Origin: Acetobacteraceae bacterium AT-5844
GTDB lineage: Bacteria > Pseudomonadota > Alphaproteobacteria > Acetobacterales > Acetobacteraceae
Reading direction: 5' to 3'
Assembly: GCA_000245075.1 (NCBI GenBank)
Contig: JH599949.1
Coordinates: forward strand, 1 to 64,000
Length of the DNA stretch: 64,000 nucleotides
Positions 21,531 to 30,056 of the stretch are shown piece by piece. The notes under the pieces are model-generated. The model did not search any database. It saw nothing but the letters and a program-made list of their open reading frames with translations, and was not told where the DNA came from. The position numbers and the translations under genes were made by a program. Position 1 is the first letter of the stretch, and every line of letters starts with the position of its first letter.

Positions 21531-22550
21531 TCAGCCAGGCTGTATCGGCAGGATGACAGCGGCGCGGTAAGCCGGCTCCCCAAACCAGGCCATGTCCTCG
21601 AGCGTCGCGGTGCGGATAGGCAGGTGCTCCGCATCGGCCGGGCCTTCCATCCGGCCCGGCTCGGTCCAGGGATCGTTCACCAGGAACCAGTCGTCCTGAT
21701 GGTGATGCAGCACGATCCAATGCGGCGTATGCCGCCCATGGGTGAGGAACTGGTCGATCAACAGCAGTGCGACGCCGCCCGCCGCCACCGGCGCCGCCAG
21801 TTCCGCGACCGTGAAATCGCGCTGCTCGATGGGGATGCGGGCCTCTTCCGTGCGAAGGCGGAAATCGGTCTGCACGAACTCGATCAATTCCCGCTTTTCG
21901 TCTGTATCCACCCGCTCCAACAGCATGGCCCGGCTGGTGCTGGTAAGCACGCGGGGGGCATAGCCGCGTGCCTGAGCCGCCAGGGCTAGGCCGAACGGAT
22001 CGCAGCCACCGGGGCCGGTGAGCCCCGCGATGCTGGAAGCCTCCCGCCACAGGGCGATTTCCTCTCGCCGTTCGGAGCAGGGCTGCCCCAGCACGCCGAA
22101 GCTCATCAAGAGGGAGGCTGGCCCACAGGTGAAGCGCGTGGTCTGGCGATACAGCGGCACATGCTGCCGGGGGCTCGCCGAGACATTGCCCAGCCAGGTT
22201 TCGGTATAGGGCAAGGCCAATGGCGGCAGGCCGAGGAGAGGCAGGAGGTCGGCATCCAGCAGCGCGGCGTCGGCGGCGGCTGCCCGCAGGAGGAACACTT
22301 CCTCCCGCCGCGCGGCGGCGAGAAGCTGCTCCGCCAGCGAGGCCGCCACGGCTTGGCGCCGCGGGCCGGGCTGCACCTGGAAGGCGACGACCCTGAACAG
22401 CGCGCCTGTTGGCCGCCGCAGCGCCAGCAGCACGCCTTCTGGTGCCTCGGCGGGGCCGTGGGTCAGCAGCAGGCTACCCTTGTATTCGCGCAGCGCGGCG
22501 ATGCGCTGGGCGAGCAGGTCGGGAACGGCGTCCAGCATCTCGGCGGTCAT
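21531..22550 (-). CDS. C39-like cysteine peptidase with degenerate N-terminal GNAT domain
   Basis: 339 aa. Residues about 30-112 read like a GNAT fold that has lost the R/Q-x-x-G-x-G/A acetyl-CoA loop (QVQPGPRRQAVAASLAEQ). Residues about 125-330 are peptidase C39-like: catalytic Cys142 in RQTTRFTCGPASLLM, His277 in HWIVLH and Asp293 in VNDPW. GNAT/C39 fusions are known in proteobacteria, usually near a RimK-type ligase, but none is here. No signal peptide. The start ATG overlaps the binding-protein stop by 4 nt, so the two are coupled. Whether it cleaves peptides is not known. Confidence 0.78.
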   Translation of the reverse strand: MTAEMLDAVPDLLAQRIAALREYKGSLLLTHGPAEAPEGVLLALRRPTGALFRVVAFQVQPGPRRQAVAASLAEQLLAAARREEVFLLRAAAADAALLDADLLPLLGLPPLALPYTETWLGNVSASPRQHVPLYRQTTRFTCGPASLLMSFGVLGQPCSERREEIALWREASSIAGLTGPGGCDPFGLALAAQARGYAPRVLTSTSRAMLLERVDTDEKRELIEFVQTDFRLRTEEARIPIEQRDFTVAELAAPVAAGGVALLLIDQFLTHGRHTPHWIVLHHHQDDWFLVNDPWTEPGRMEGPADAEHLPIRTATLEDMAWFGEPAYRAAVILPIQPG

Positions 22551-24130
22551 GAGGTTTTCTCGACATTCCAGAACAGCGACACCGGGCTCGGGACGATCCC
22601 GGTGAGCTTCGTATTATACGCGTTCGGCACGAAATATTGGCCAATCGGGATGACGGGCGGCTCCTGGAAGGCCAGGGCCTGCATCTGCCGCGTGATGGCG
22701 GCTTGTTCCCCCGTATCCGGCGCGGCGAACCATGCGTCCCGCAGCGCCTCCATCTTCGGGTTGGGGGAGGTGCCATAGAGATGGATGTGGCTGATGGGGT
22801 TGGTGATCCACATGCCGCCCCAGGCCACGGTATAGGCGTGCCAGGTGCCGCGCTCAGCCGCGTTGGAAGCCAGGGCGCGGCTGAGCAGGCTGCCCCAGTC
22901 CATGCTCTGGTAATCCACGCTCAGGCCGATATCGCGCATCATCTGCGCCGCCACCGGAGACATGGCGGCGGCGGAGGCCAGATCGGTCGCCGCCATCTGG
23001 ATAACTGGCTCGCCCTTGTAGCCTGACTCCTTCACGAGCTGGCGCGCACGCTCGATGCTGCGGGGGCCGGTAAGGGCCTCCATGCCCACATCACTGGCGG
23101 CAGGCGAGCCGGGCAGGAAGAAGCCCACCTTGTCGCGGAACAGCGCAGGGTCGTCGCCCACCAGCGCCTGCATGTAGTCCGCCTGCTGGATGGCGGGCAG
23201 CAGTGCCCGGGCCAGCGCCGGGTTGTTGAAGGGCGGCGCGCTGACATTCAGCCGGATCTGGGACCAGAAGCCGAAGGGGTCCAGCGCCTCCACCTTGATA
23301 TCCCGCCGCCCCCGCAGCGTCGGCAGCAGGTCTGCGATCGGCCGCTCCAGCCAATCCACCTCGCCGGTTTGCAGGGCAGCGATGGCGGTGGCGGGGTCGG
23401 GGAGGATCTTCCACTCGATACGGGCGATCTTCGCGACCTTGCCGCCGGCCCACATGTCCGGCTTTTCCTGCCTCGGCACGTAGCGCTCATTGCGGATGAA
23501 GACGGCCTGGGAGCCCGCCACCCATTCATCGCCTTTGAAGATGAAGGGGCCGCTGCCGACGTAATCCGTCACCGCCGTGCTGGCCGGCGTGGCGCTCGCG
23601 ACCCGCTCCGGCATCACGAAGCAGGAGGTGGCGCCGAAGCCGTAGAGGAGCTGGGGGAAGGGCGCCTTCAGCCGGATCTCGAAGCTGCGATCGTCTGTCG
23701 CCCGGATCTCCTCCTGCAAGGCCGCGAGGCGGCGGCCGAACAGGTCCCGCTGCGCCCAGCGGTTGATCGAGGCGATGGCATCGGCCGCGCGCACCTTCTC
23801 CCCGTCGTGGAAGAGAAGGCCGTCGCGCAGCCTGAAGGTCCAGCGCAGTTTGTCGTCGGAAAGAGTATAGGACTCGACCATCTGCGGCTGCGGAACCAGC
23901 TTGCTATCGAGCGCGAAGAGCTGGTCCCAGATGGCCATCGCCGCCGTCAGCGCGATCAGCGCGCTGGATTGCAGCGAGTCCAGCGAGGAGAGATTGGCGT
24001 GCGGTACGATCCGCAGCGGTGCCGCGCTGGCCTGCGCCAGGGCAGGGCGGCCGAGCAGGCCCGCCGAAGCGGCACCTGCACTTCCTTGCAGCAGTGAGCG
24101 GCGGGAAAAGGCATTCACGGAACCAGCCAT
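22547..24130 (-). CDS. Peptide/nickel-type ABC transporter substrate-binding protein (SBP_bac_5)
   Basis: Periplasmic solute receptor of the DppA/OppA class, 527 aa. The N-terminus is a Tat-type signal (SRRSLLQG, hydrophobic run, RPALAQA cleavage region). Family features include VESYTLSDDKLRWTFRLRDGLLFHDGEKVRAADAI (residues about 70-105) and LPDPATAIAALQTGEVDW. The ATG at 24130 is preceded by AAGG; a longer start at 24166 is possible. No permease or ATPase gene is in the window, so it is an orphan or works with a transporter elsewhere. It overlaps the C39-like gene. Confidence 0.9.
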   Translation of the reverse strand: MAGSVNAFSRRSLLQGSAGAASAGLLGRPALAQASAAPLRIVPHANLSSLDSLQSSALIALTAAMAIWDQLFALDSKLVPQPQMVESYTLSDDKLRWTFRLRDGLLFHDGEKVRAADAIASINRWAQRDLFGRRLAALQEEIRATDDRSFEIRLKAPFPQLLYGFGATSCFVMPERVASATPASTAVTDYVGSGPFIFKGDEWVAGSQAVFIRNERYVPRQEKPDMWAGGKVAKIARIEWKILPDPATAIAALQTGEVDWLERPIADLLPTLRGRRDIKVEALDPFGFWSQIRLNVSAPPFNNPALARALLPAIQQADYMQALVGDDPALFRDKVGFFLPGSPAASDVGMEALTGPRSIERARQLVKESGYKGEPVIQMAATDLASAAAMSPVAAQMMRDIGLSVDYQSMDWGSLLSRALASNAAERGTWHAYTVAWGGMWITNPISHIHLYGTSPNPKMEALRDAWFAAPDTGEQAAITRQMQALAFQEPPVIPIGQYFVPNAYNTKLTGIVPSPVSLFWNVEKTS

Positions 24131-24195
24131 GGCCAACCTTCCGGTTTTTGCCCTGGCAGCGTGCAACCTCTCTCCCGCCGCGACAACCCGCTTCG

Positions 24196-25281
24196 TTACG
24201 CCTTGATGGCAGCCGTCACTTTGCCCAGCGCCTCCGGTAGCATGGCCGGATTCAGCCAGCGGAACACGCCCACCAGGTCATGGGCGGGGTCGATCCAGAT
24301 GACGTTGCCGCCGGCGCCAAGGGCGAAGAAGCTCTCCCGGCTGGCGTCCGGATAGCGGCCCTGGCCGTTGAGCCACCACAGCAGCCCGTAATCCTTGTTC
24401 AGCGCGCTCGGCGCCGTGCAGGCGGCTACCCAGCCGGCCGGCAGCACCTGGCGGCCGTTCCAGACGCCATTCTGCAGCATGAGCTGCCCGATGCGCGCCT
24501 GGTCCTCCGCATGCGTCACCACGCCGCCGCCCCAGTGGCCGCCGCCGGAGACGGAGGGCATGCGCTGGCCGTCGATCTCGACGAAGCTGGTGGAATAGCC
24601 ATTCCACTGCCAGTCCGAGCTCGCGCCGATGGGGTTCATGATCCGCTCGGCGAAGACTTCTGGCAGCGGGCGACGGAAGCGGTGCAGCAGGCCCAGCGAG
24701 AGGGCGTTCACCCGGATGTCGTTATATTCCCAGTAGGTGCCCGGAGCCTTGAGCGGGCGCTCCATGCCTTTCGGCCCGGCGCCCTCGCGCTTCAGGTCGC
24801 GTCCGCGGTCGATGCGGTCGGCCTTGCCGAACAGCGTGCCTTCCCATTCGCTGGTCTGGTCCAGCAGCATCCGCCAGGTGATGGCGCCGTTCCGCTCGCC
24901 GCTGAAGGCGGGGTCCTGCACGCTGGCGGAAACCTTCTCGTCCAGATCGCGAATCAGCCCATCGCCCAGCGCCAGCCCGGCCAGGAGGGCGAGATAGCTC
25001 TTGGCGACGCTGAAGGTCATGTCCGCCTGCCGGGTGTTGCCCCAGGCGGCGACCTTCCGCCCGCCCCGCAGCAGCAGTCCATTCGGTGCCCCGCGCGGGA
25101 AGACGGGGCCAAGCACCTCATTATCGGGCGGCGGCTCGAAATAGCCGGCATCGAGATGCGAGCGGATATCGCGCGGGAAGGGCGAATCGCTGGCTTCTAT
25201 AAAGGAGACGGCATCCGCCAGGGCCGCGGCGTCGAAGCCGGCCTCGGCGGGGGAGAGGGCAGGGGCGGTGTCGGTGGTCAT
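24196..25281 (-). CDS. Beta-lactamase-family serine hydrolase
   Basis: 361 aa with a class C beta-lactamase/esterase-like fold. Ser-x-x-Lys is SVAK at residues 91-94 (TFSVAKSYLALLAG), the Tyr motif is YND in YWEYNDIRVNALS, and the third motif region is HWGGGV. No signal peptide from the ATG at 25281, so it is probably cytoplasmic and not a drug-resistance enzyme. The frame is open upstream to 25476, overlapping msrA, and is rejected there. It is followed by the peptide-binding protein after 65 nt, and a D-aminopeptidase or esterase role is plausible but unproven. Confidence 0.85.
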   Translation of the reverse strand: MTTDTAPALSPAEAGFDAAALADAVSFIEASDSPFPRDIRSHLDAGYFEPPPDNEVLGPVFPRGAPNGLLLRGGRKVAAWGNTRQADMTFSVAKSYLALLAGLALGDGLIRDLDEKVSASVQDPAFSGERNGAITWRMLLDQTSEWEGTLFGKADRIDRGRDLKREGAGPKGMERPLKAPGTYWEYNDIRVNALSLGLLHRFRRPLPEVFAERIMNPIGASSDWQWNGYSTSFVEIDGQRMPSVSGGGHWGGGVVTHAEDQARIGQLMLQNGVWNGRQVLPAGWVAACTAPSALNKDYGLLWWLNGQGRYPDASRESFFALGAGGNVIWIDPAHDLVGVFRWLNPAMLPEALGKVTAAIKA

Positions 25282-25384
25282 GAAAGCCACGGTGGGGCCT
25301 GCCGGAAGGGCGGGCAAGAGGGGGGATGCGGGAAGGCCTCCGGCACACCATCTTGGCCACAACCGCTTCTTCACGGAGATGTCC

Positions 25385-25942
25385 ATGCCGAGTGATTCCA
25401 CGGCCCAGACCGCCATCATTGCCGGCGGCTGCTTCTGGTGCATCGACGCTGCCTTCCGCGACCTGAAAGGTGTCAACGAAGTGGTCTCCGGCTATGCCGG
25501 CGGCCATGTGGACCACCCGACCTATGAGCAGGTCTGCAGCAAGCAGACCGGCCACGCCGAGGCGGTGAAGGTGGTCTTCGACCCCGCGGTGCTGAGCTAT
25601 GCCGACCTGCTGCGGATCTTCTTCACCCTGCACGACCCGACCACCAAGGACCGCCAGGGCGCCGATGTCGGTCCGCAATACCGCAGCGCCATATTCCCGC
25701 TGGACGAGGCGCAGGCGGAGACGGCCCGTTCGGTGATCGCGGAGTTGGATGCCGCCGATCTGTGGCCGGCGCCGATCGTCACCACGATCGAGAAGCCGGG
25801 CACCTTCTGGCCGGCCGAGCCGGAGCATCAGGACTATTTCGCCCGCAATCCATGGTCTGGCTACTGCCGCGCGGTGGTCGCGCCGAAGGTGGCCAAGTTC
25901 CGCAAGAACTTCGCGAGTCGGCTGAAATCGCACGCGGCGTGA
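25385..25942 (+). CDS. msrA: Peptide-methionine (S)-S-oxide reductase
   Basis: Repairs oxidised methionine (S-epimer) with thioredoxin. 185 aa; catalytic Cys in GGCFWC, with EPEHQDYF and NPWSGYCRAVVAPK near the C-terminus. Two ATGs are close (25379 and 25385). The GGAG at 25375-25378 is 6 nt from the second and directly abuts the first, so 25385 is chosen. It is divergent from the serine hydrolase with a 103-nt gap. Confidence 0.96.
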   Translation: MPSDSTAQTAIIAGGCFWCIDAAFRDLKGVNEVVSGYAGGHVDHPTYEQVCSKQTGHAEAVKVVFDPAVLSYADLLRIFFTLHDPTTKDRQGADVGPQYRSAIFPLDEAQAETARSVIAELDAADLWPAPIVTTIEKPGTFWPAEPEHQDYFARNPWSGYCRAVVAPKVAKFRKNFASRLKSHAA

Positions 25943-26078
25943 GGGATGAGGGGGGAAGATTCACGCGGACGGCGCCAGGGCTAACAAGCCCGGCGCCGTC
26001 AAACGCGCGTCCCCTTGCGGGATCTTTCCTCCCCAAACTCGGCCTGCAGCGCAATCCGAGAGAGCACCCTCTTAGCAG

Positions 26079-26094
26079 GTCTTGTATAAGACAC
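26079..26094. promoter_or_regulatory. GntR-type operator candidate upstream of the GntR gene
   Basis: GTCTTGTATAAGACAC; the first 14 nt are a near-palindrome with perfect 5-bp arms (GTCTT/AAGAC). It lies 104-119 nt upstream of the GntR start in a 255-nt gap. The same sequence with one change occurs before pdhA, so it is read as an autoregulatory operator. Confidence 0.65.
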
Positions 26095-26197
26095 AAGTCT
26101 GTTTCGACGCTGCCGCCTTGATCGCGCCGCAAGGATCGGGAAAACAATGAACGACGCTCCGCGAGGGGCCCTTGCTGCTGGACATTTGTGACCCTTC

Positions 26198-26944
26198 ATG
26201 CCGACGAGCGCCCCCACACCATCGCCCGAGCGCCTCGACGCCCGGCCACTTTACCAACAAGTCGAATCCGTTCTGATCAGCCGGATCGCCAGTGGAGCCT
26301 GGCCCCCCGGCCATTCATTGCCCGCGGAGCCTGAGCTGGCCGCCGAGCTGGGCGTCTCCCAGGGCACGGTGCGCAAGGCGCTGGCGGAGCTGGAGCGTCG
26401 CAATCTGATCGAGCGGCGGCAGGGGCGGGGCACCACCGTGCTTCGCCACACCGGCGATACCGCCCGATTCCATTTCTACAGGTTGCGGGATGTCGAGGGG
26501 CGGGAGGTCCAGTCCCGCATCGTCGTGCTCTCCTGCGTTCCCGCCGAGGCCGATGCCGAGGAAGCGGCGGCGCTGAAGCTGCCCGAGGGCACGCCCGTCC
26601 ATCGCCTGCGCCGGATTCGCCTGGTGGATGGCGTGCCCCGAATCTTCGAGCGCTGCACCCTGGTGGCCGAGCGTCTGCCGGGCTTCCACCTGCCGGAGGG
26701 CGAGTTCTCCACCGAGCTCTATGTCCATTTCCAGCGCGCCCATGGCGTGACGATCGAGCACGCCCAGGAGGATCTCTCCGCCCAGGCCGCAGGGCCGGAA
26801 GAGGCGGATTTGCTGGGCGTTGCGGTCGGAAAGCCCTTGTTGATGGTGGAGCGGATCGCCTATGACATCGCCCGCCGTGTGGTGGAGCATCGTGTCTCGC
26901 TGATCGACACCGAACGGTATCGTTACGCCGTTCTGCTCGACTGA
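26198..26944 (+). CDS. GntR-family (HutC subfamily, UTRA domain) transcriptional regulator
   Basis: 248 aa. The winged helix at about residues 15-82 (RPLYQQVESVLISRI, LPAEPELAAELGVSQGTVRKALAELERR) is followed by a UTRA effector domain (IERRQGRGTTV, VHRLRRIRLVDGVPRIFE, ending DTERYRYAVLL). No obvious catabolic target is adjacent. Candidate operators occur upstream of itself and of the pdhA operon, which makes central carbon metabolism a plausible target. It precedes rpmF-plsX-fabH on the same strand with a 115-nt gap. Effector unknown. Confidence 0.9.
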   Translation: MPTSAPTPSPERLDARPLYQQVESVLISRIASGAWPPGHSLPAEPELAAELGVSQGTVRKALAELERRNLIERRQGRGTTVLRHTGDTARFHFYRLRDVEGREVQSRIVVLSCVPAEADAEEAAALKLPEGTPVHRLRRIRLVDGVPRIFERCTLVAERLPGFHLPEGEFSTELYVHFQRAHGVTIEHAQEDLSAQAAGPEEADLLGVAVGKPLLMVERIAYDIARRVVEHRVSLIDTERYRYAVLLD

Positions 26945-27059
26945 ACGGTTGCGAATCAGGCAGCAATGCTTGCACCCCCGAAGGGGCGGTGGTAATGGCC
27001 CCGCCTTCCTTATTGACCGCTGACGACTACAGCACGACCAGAGAGAGAGGCCCGGCGCC

Positions 27060-27263
27060 ATGGCCGTTCCGAAGAAGAAAGTTTCGCCGTCCCGCCGTGG
27101 CATGCGTCGCAGCCATGAAGCGCTCAGCGCTCAGGCTTATTGCGAATGCGGCAACTGCGGTGAGCTGAAGCGCCCGCACCACATCTGCGCCTCCTGCGGC
27201 CATTACGATGGCCGTGAAGTCGCGCCGGCCGGTAAGGCCCTGAAGGCCGCGGTGCGCGTCTGA
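27060..27263 (+). CDS. rpmF: 50S ribosomal protein L32
   Basis: 67 aa, start [22 protein letters not shown] as in all L32 proteins. Four cysteines (CECGNC ... CASCGHY) form the zinc-ribbon type rather than the C-minus form. Followed by plsX after 35 nt, the widespread rpmF-plsX-fabH linkage between ribosome and membrane lipid synthesis. Confidence 0.98.
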   Translation: MAVPKKKVSPSRRGMRRSHEALSAQAYCECGNCGELKRPHHICASCGHYDGREVAPAGKALKAAVRV

Positions 27264-27298
27264 TTGGCTGACTGCGCCCAGGACGGATCGCCAGGACC

Positions 27299-28390
27299 TT
27301 GTCTCAGGTAGCCTCCTCCCTGGGCGACGCTGCTCAGAAGCCAGCAACCGGTGCGTTTGATCTGGCCATCGATGCGATGGGCGGGGATCACGCGCCGGTT
27401 TCCGTGCTGGATGGCCTGGAAATCGCCGCGGAGCGCCACCCCCAGGCGCGATTCCTCCTGGTGGGCGATGAGGCGAAGCTGGCTCCGCTGCTGGCCAAGC
27501 GCCCGCGTGCGACCAAGGCCTGCACGCTGCGTCATGCTCCGGAAGTCATCTCCGGCGATTTGAAGCCCACGGCCGCTCTGCGCGTCCGCAATTCCTCTAT
27601 GCGCATCGCCATTGATGCCGTCGCGGCGGAAGAGGCGGCGGGTGTCGTGTCCGCCGGCAATACCGGCGCGCTGATGGCGCTCGGCAAGATCGTGGTGAAA
27701 TCCCTGCCGGAGATCGACCGGCCGGCGCTGGCGGCCATCGGCCCCTCGGCGCGTGGCGACGTCGTTTTGCTGGATCTGGGCGCCAATGTCGCCTGCGATG
27801 CGCGCAACCTGGTGGAATTCGCCGTGATGGGCGATGCCTTCGCCCGCGCCGTGCTCGGCCTGCCCAACCCCTCCCTCGGGCTGATGAATGTCGGCAGCGA
27901 GGAGCTGAAGGGCGATGAGCGCGTCCGGCTCGCGGCCGAGATGTTGAAAGCCTCCCCCCTGGCCAAGAATTTCCATGGCTTCGTGGAGGGGCACGACATC
28001 ACCGCCGGCACGGTGGACGTCATCGTCATGGATGGCTTCACCGGCAATGTCGCGCTGAAGACGGGTGAGGGGGCATTGAAGCTGTTCGGCGGCCTGCTGA
28101 AGCAAAGCTTCACCTCCTCCATCCTGGCCAAGATCGGCTACCTCTTCGCCAAGCCCGCGCTGGAGCGGCTGCGGGAGTGGATGGACCCCCGCCGCTACAA
28201 CGGTGCGGTGCTCATCGGGCTTAACGGGCTGGTCGTGAAGAGCCATGGCGGCACGGATGCGCTGGGCTTCGCCCATGCCGTCGATGTGGCGATGGACATG
28301 GTGACCAACCGGGTTAATGACCGTATCCGGCAAGGGCTGGCGAGCATGCCCTCCTTGAGCCCTGCCGGCGCAAACCTTCCCACCAGTTGA
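27299..28390 (+). CDS. plsX: Phosphate acyltransferase PlsX
   Basis: Makes acyl-phosphate from acyl-ACP for phospholipid synthesis at the membrane. 363 aa from a TTG start at 27299, because the conserved FDLAIDAMGGDHAP lies at residues 20-33 and no ATG precedes it. Other landmarks are VSAGNTGALMALG, MNVGSE and MDGFTGNVALKTGEG. AGGA is upstream of the TTG. Start codon choice is the only uncertainty. Confidence 0.95.
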   Translation: MSQVASSLGDAAQKPATGAFDLAIDAMGGDHAPVSVLDGLEIAAERHPQARFLLVGDEAKLAPLLAKRPRATKACTLRHAPEVISGDLKPTAALRVRNSSMRIAIDAVAAEEAAGVVSAGNTGALMALGKIVVKSLPEIDRPALAAIGPSARGDVVLLDLGANVACDARNLVEFAVMGDAFARAVLGLPNPSLGLMNVGSEELKGDERVRLAAEMLKASPLAKNFHGFVEGHDITAGTVDVIVMDGFTGNVALKTGEGALKLFGGLLKQSFTSSILAKIGYLFAKPALERLREWMDPRRYNGAVLIGLNGLVVKSHGGTDALGFAHAVDVAMDMVTNRVNDRIRQGLASMPSLSPAGANLPTS

Positions 28391-28446
28391 TTCCATGGGC
28401 GTTGAGCGGCTTGCCGCCAGGGCCCGCCTCGCGGATATCTGCTCCC

Positions 28447-29412
28447 ATGACCTCCTCCTCTCCGGACATTCGCGCCGTTATCGCCGGGACCGGCGGCTAT
28501 CTGCCGGAGGAGGTTCTGGATAACGAGGCGATCGCCGCCCGCTACAATCTCGACACCTCCGACGCCTGGATCGTGGAGCGGACCGGCATCCGCCGCCGCC
28601 ATCTGGCCGCGCCGGGGCAGATGGCCAGCGACATGGCGGCTGAAGCCGCGCGGGCCGCGCTGGCCCAGGCGGGCATCGATGTCTCCGAGGTCGATGCCAT
28701 CATCGTGGCGACGGCGACGCCGGATTCGGCCTTCCCCTCCACGGCCGCCCGCGTGCAGGCCAAGCTGGGCGTGAAGAAGGGCTTTGCCTTCGACATTTCC
28801 GTGGCCTGCACCGGCTTCGTCTATGCCCTCTCCGTCGCCAACGCGATGCTGAAGGCCGGGCAGGGGCGTTGCGCGCTGGTCATCGGTGCCGAGGTCTTCA
28901 GCCGCATCCTGGATTGGACTGACCGCGGTACCTGCGTGCTGTTCGGCGATGGTGCCGGCGCCGTGGTGCTCAAGGCCGAGCAGGGCGGGGAGCGCGGCGT
29001 GCTCTCCACCCATCTGCATGCTGATGGCACCCATGGCGATATCCTGAATGTCGATGAAGTGGCTGGCGTCGTCCGCATGACGGGGCGGGAAGTGTTCCGC
29101 CATGCCGTCTCCAAGCTGGCCTCGGTGGTGGACGAAGCGTTGGAGGCCAACGCGCTCGACAAGTCGGACGTGAAGTGGCTGGTGCCGCACCAGGCCAACC
29201 GGCGCATCATCGAAGCGATGGGCCGTAAGCTGGGCCTGCCAGCGGAGCAGGTGGTAATGACCGTGGACCGCCACGCCAACACCTCAGCCGCATCAATTCC
29301 GCTCGCCCTGGCCGAAGCCACCCGCGACGGCCGAATCCAGAAAGGCGATCTGGTGTTGATGGAGGCCATCGGCGGCGGCCTGACCTGGGGCGCGGCACTG
29401 GCCCGCTTCTGA
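28447..29412 (+). CDS. fabH: Beta-ketoacyl-ACP synthase III
   Basis: Initiates fatty acid synthesis by condensing acetyl-CoA with malonyl-ACP. 321 aa. Catalytic Cys121 (SVACTGFVYALS), His in LVPHQANRRI and Asn in RHANTSAASIPLAL. The ATG at 28447 gives the standard N-terminus; an in-frame TTG at 28387 overlapping plsX is less likely. The ihfA gene often found after fabH in proteobacteria is absent. Confidence 0.97.
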   Translation: MTSSSPDIRAVIAGTGGYLPEEVLDNEAIAARYNLDTSDAWIVERTGIRRRHLAAPGQMASDMAAEAARAALAQAGIDVSEVDAIIVATATPDSAFPSTAARVQAKLGVKKGFAFDISVACTGFVYALSVANAMLKAGQGRCALVIGAEVFSRILDWTDRGTCVLFGDGAGAVVLKAEQGGERGVLSTHLHADGTHGDILNVDEVAGVVRMTGREVFRHAVSKLASVVDEALEANALDKSDVKWLVPHQANRRIIEAMGRKLGLPAEQVVMTVDRHANTSAASIPLALAEATRDGRIQKGDLVLMEAIGGGLTWGAALARF

Positions 29413-29613
29413 TCGGCCGGTGCAATTTCCTGCCCTCTGCTTGGTCAATTTGACGAAAAGTCATGCAGAACAACGCTTTGTGGGCGGATTTTCATTTCAA
29501 ATCTATCTGCGCGACCCCTTTGCTTTGTAAGGGTCTCGACTGTATGTTCCGCCGCGCCCAGCGAGGGGTGAGCCCAACAGGCTGCTCCTCCAGAGGCCGG
29601 GGGATCAAGTTCA
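29413..29613 (+). promoter_or_regulatory. AT-richer region upstream of dksA
   Basis: 201 nt without a gene between fabH and dksA. It contains a TTGACG hexamer (29450-29455) without a convincing -10 box. It also contains an imperfect hairpin GACCCCTT/AAGGGTC (29513-29535, one bulge) that could end fabH or shape the dksA leader. Probably holds the dksA promoter. Confidence 0.4.
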
Positions 29614-30030
29614 ATGCTGATCACATTGCCGCCTGATTACAGGCCCTCGGAAACCGAGGAATTCATGAGCCCCCTGCAGCAGGAATACTTCCGCCAGAAG
29701 CTGTTACGCTGGCGCCAGGACCTGCTGCGTGAGGCTGGCGACACCCTGGCGAGCTTGAGCAAGGGTGGGATCTCCGAGGCCGATCTGACGGATCGTGCCA
29801 GCGTGGAGACCGATCGTGCCCTGGAATTGCGGACGCGGGACCGCGCACGCAAGCTGATCTCGAAGATCGACCAGGCGCTGGAGCGGATTGCCAACGGCAC
29901 TTACGGCTACTGCGAGGAAACCGGCGAGCCCATTGGCCTTCGCCGCCTCGAAGCCCGCCCGATCGCCACCATGTCGATCGAGGCGCAGGAGCGCCATGAG
30001 AGAATGGAGCGCGTTCACCGGGACGATTGA
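29614..30030 (+). CDS. dksA: RNA polymerase-binding transcription factor DksA, single-cysteine type
   Basis: 138 aa; binds the RNA polymerase secondary channel and acts with ppGpp in the stringent response. It has an N-terminal helix, a coiled coil with the tip region (SKGGISEADLTDRASVETDRA, acidic tip) and the C-terminal globular region. The zinc-finger positions C-x2-C-x17-C-x2-C are here C100, T103, S121 and A124, so the canonical zinc site is lost. Such zinc-independent DksA proteins are known in alphaproteobacteria. A strong terminator follows immediately. Confidence 0.93.
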   Translation: MLITLPPDYRPSETEEFMSPLQQEYFRQKLLRWRQDLLREAGDTLASLSKGGISEADLTDRASVETDRALELRTRDRARKLISKIDQALERIANGTYGYCEETGEPIGLRRLEARPIATMSIEAQERHERMERVHRDD

Positions 30031-30032
30031 AG

Positions 30033-30056
30033 ATGGGGGGAGTGGCCCCCATTTTT
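30033..30056 (+). terminator. Rho-independent terminator of dksA
   Basis: ATGGGGG / CCCCCAT 7-bp stem, 6-nt loop, followed by TTTTT, starting 3 nt after the dksA stop. Textbook structure. Confidence 0.9.

Noticed and set aside
24196-25281. Beta-lactamase resistance gene
   Set aside because: The Ser-x-x-Lys fold is shared with many esterases and D-peptidases, and the protein has no signal peptide to reach the periplasm.
28387-28446. Longer FabH starting at the TTG overlapping plsX
   Set aside because: The extra 20 residues do not resemble FabH and the ATG at 28447 gives the standard length.
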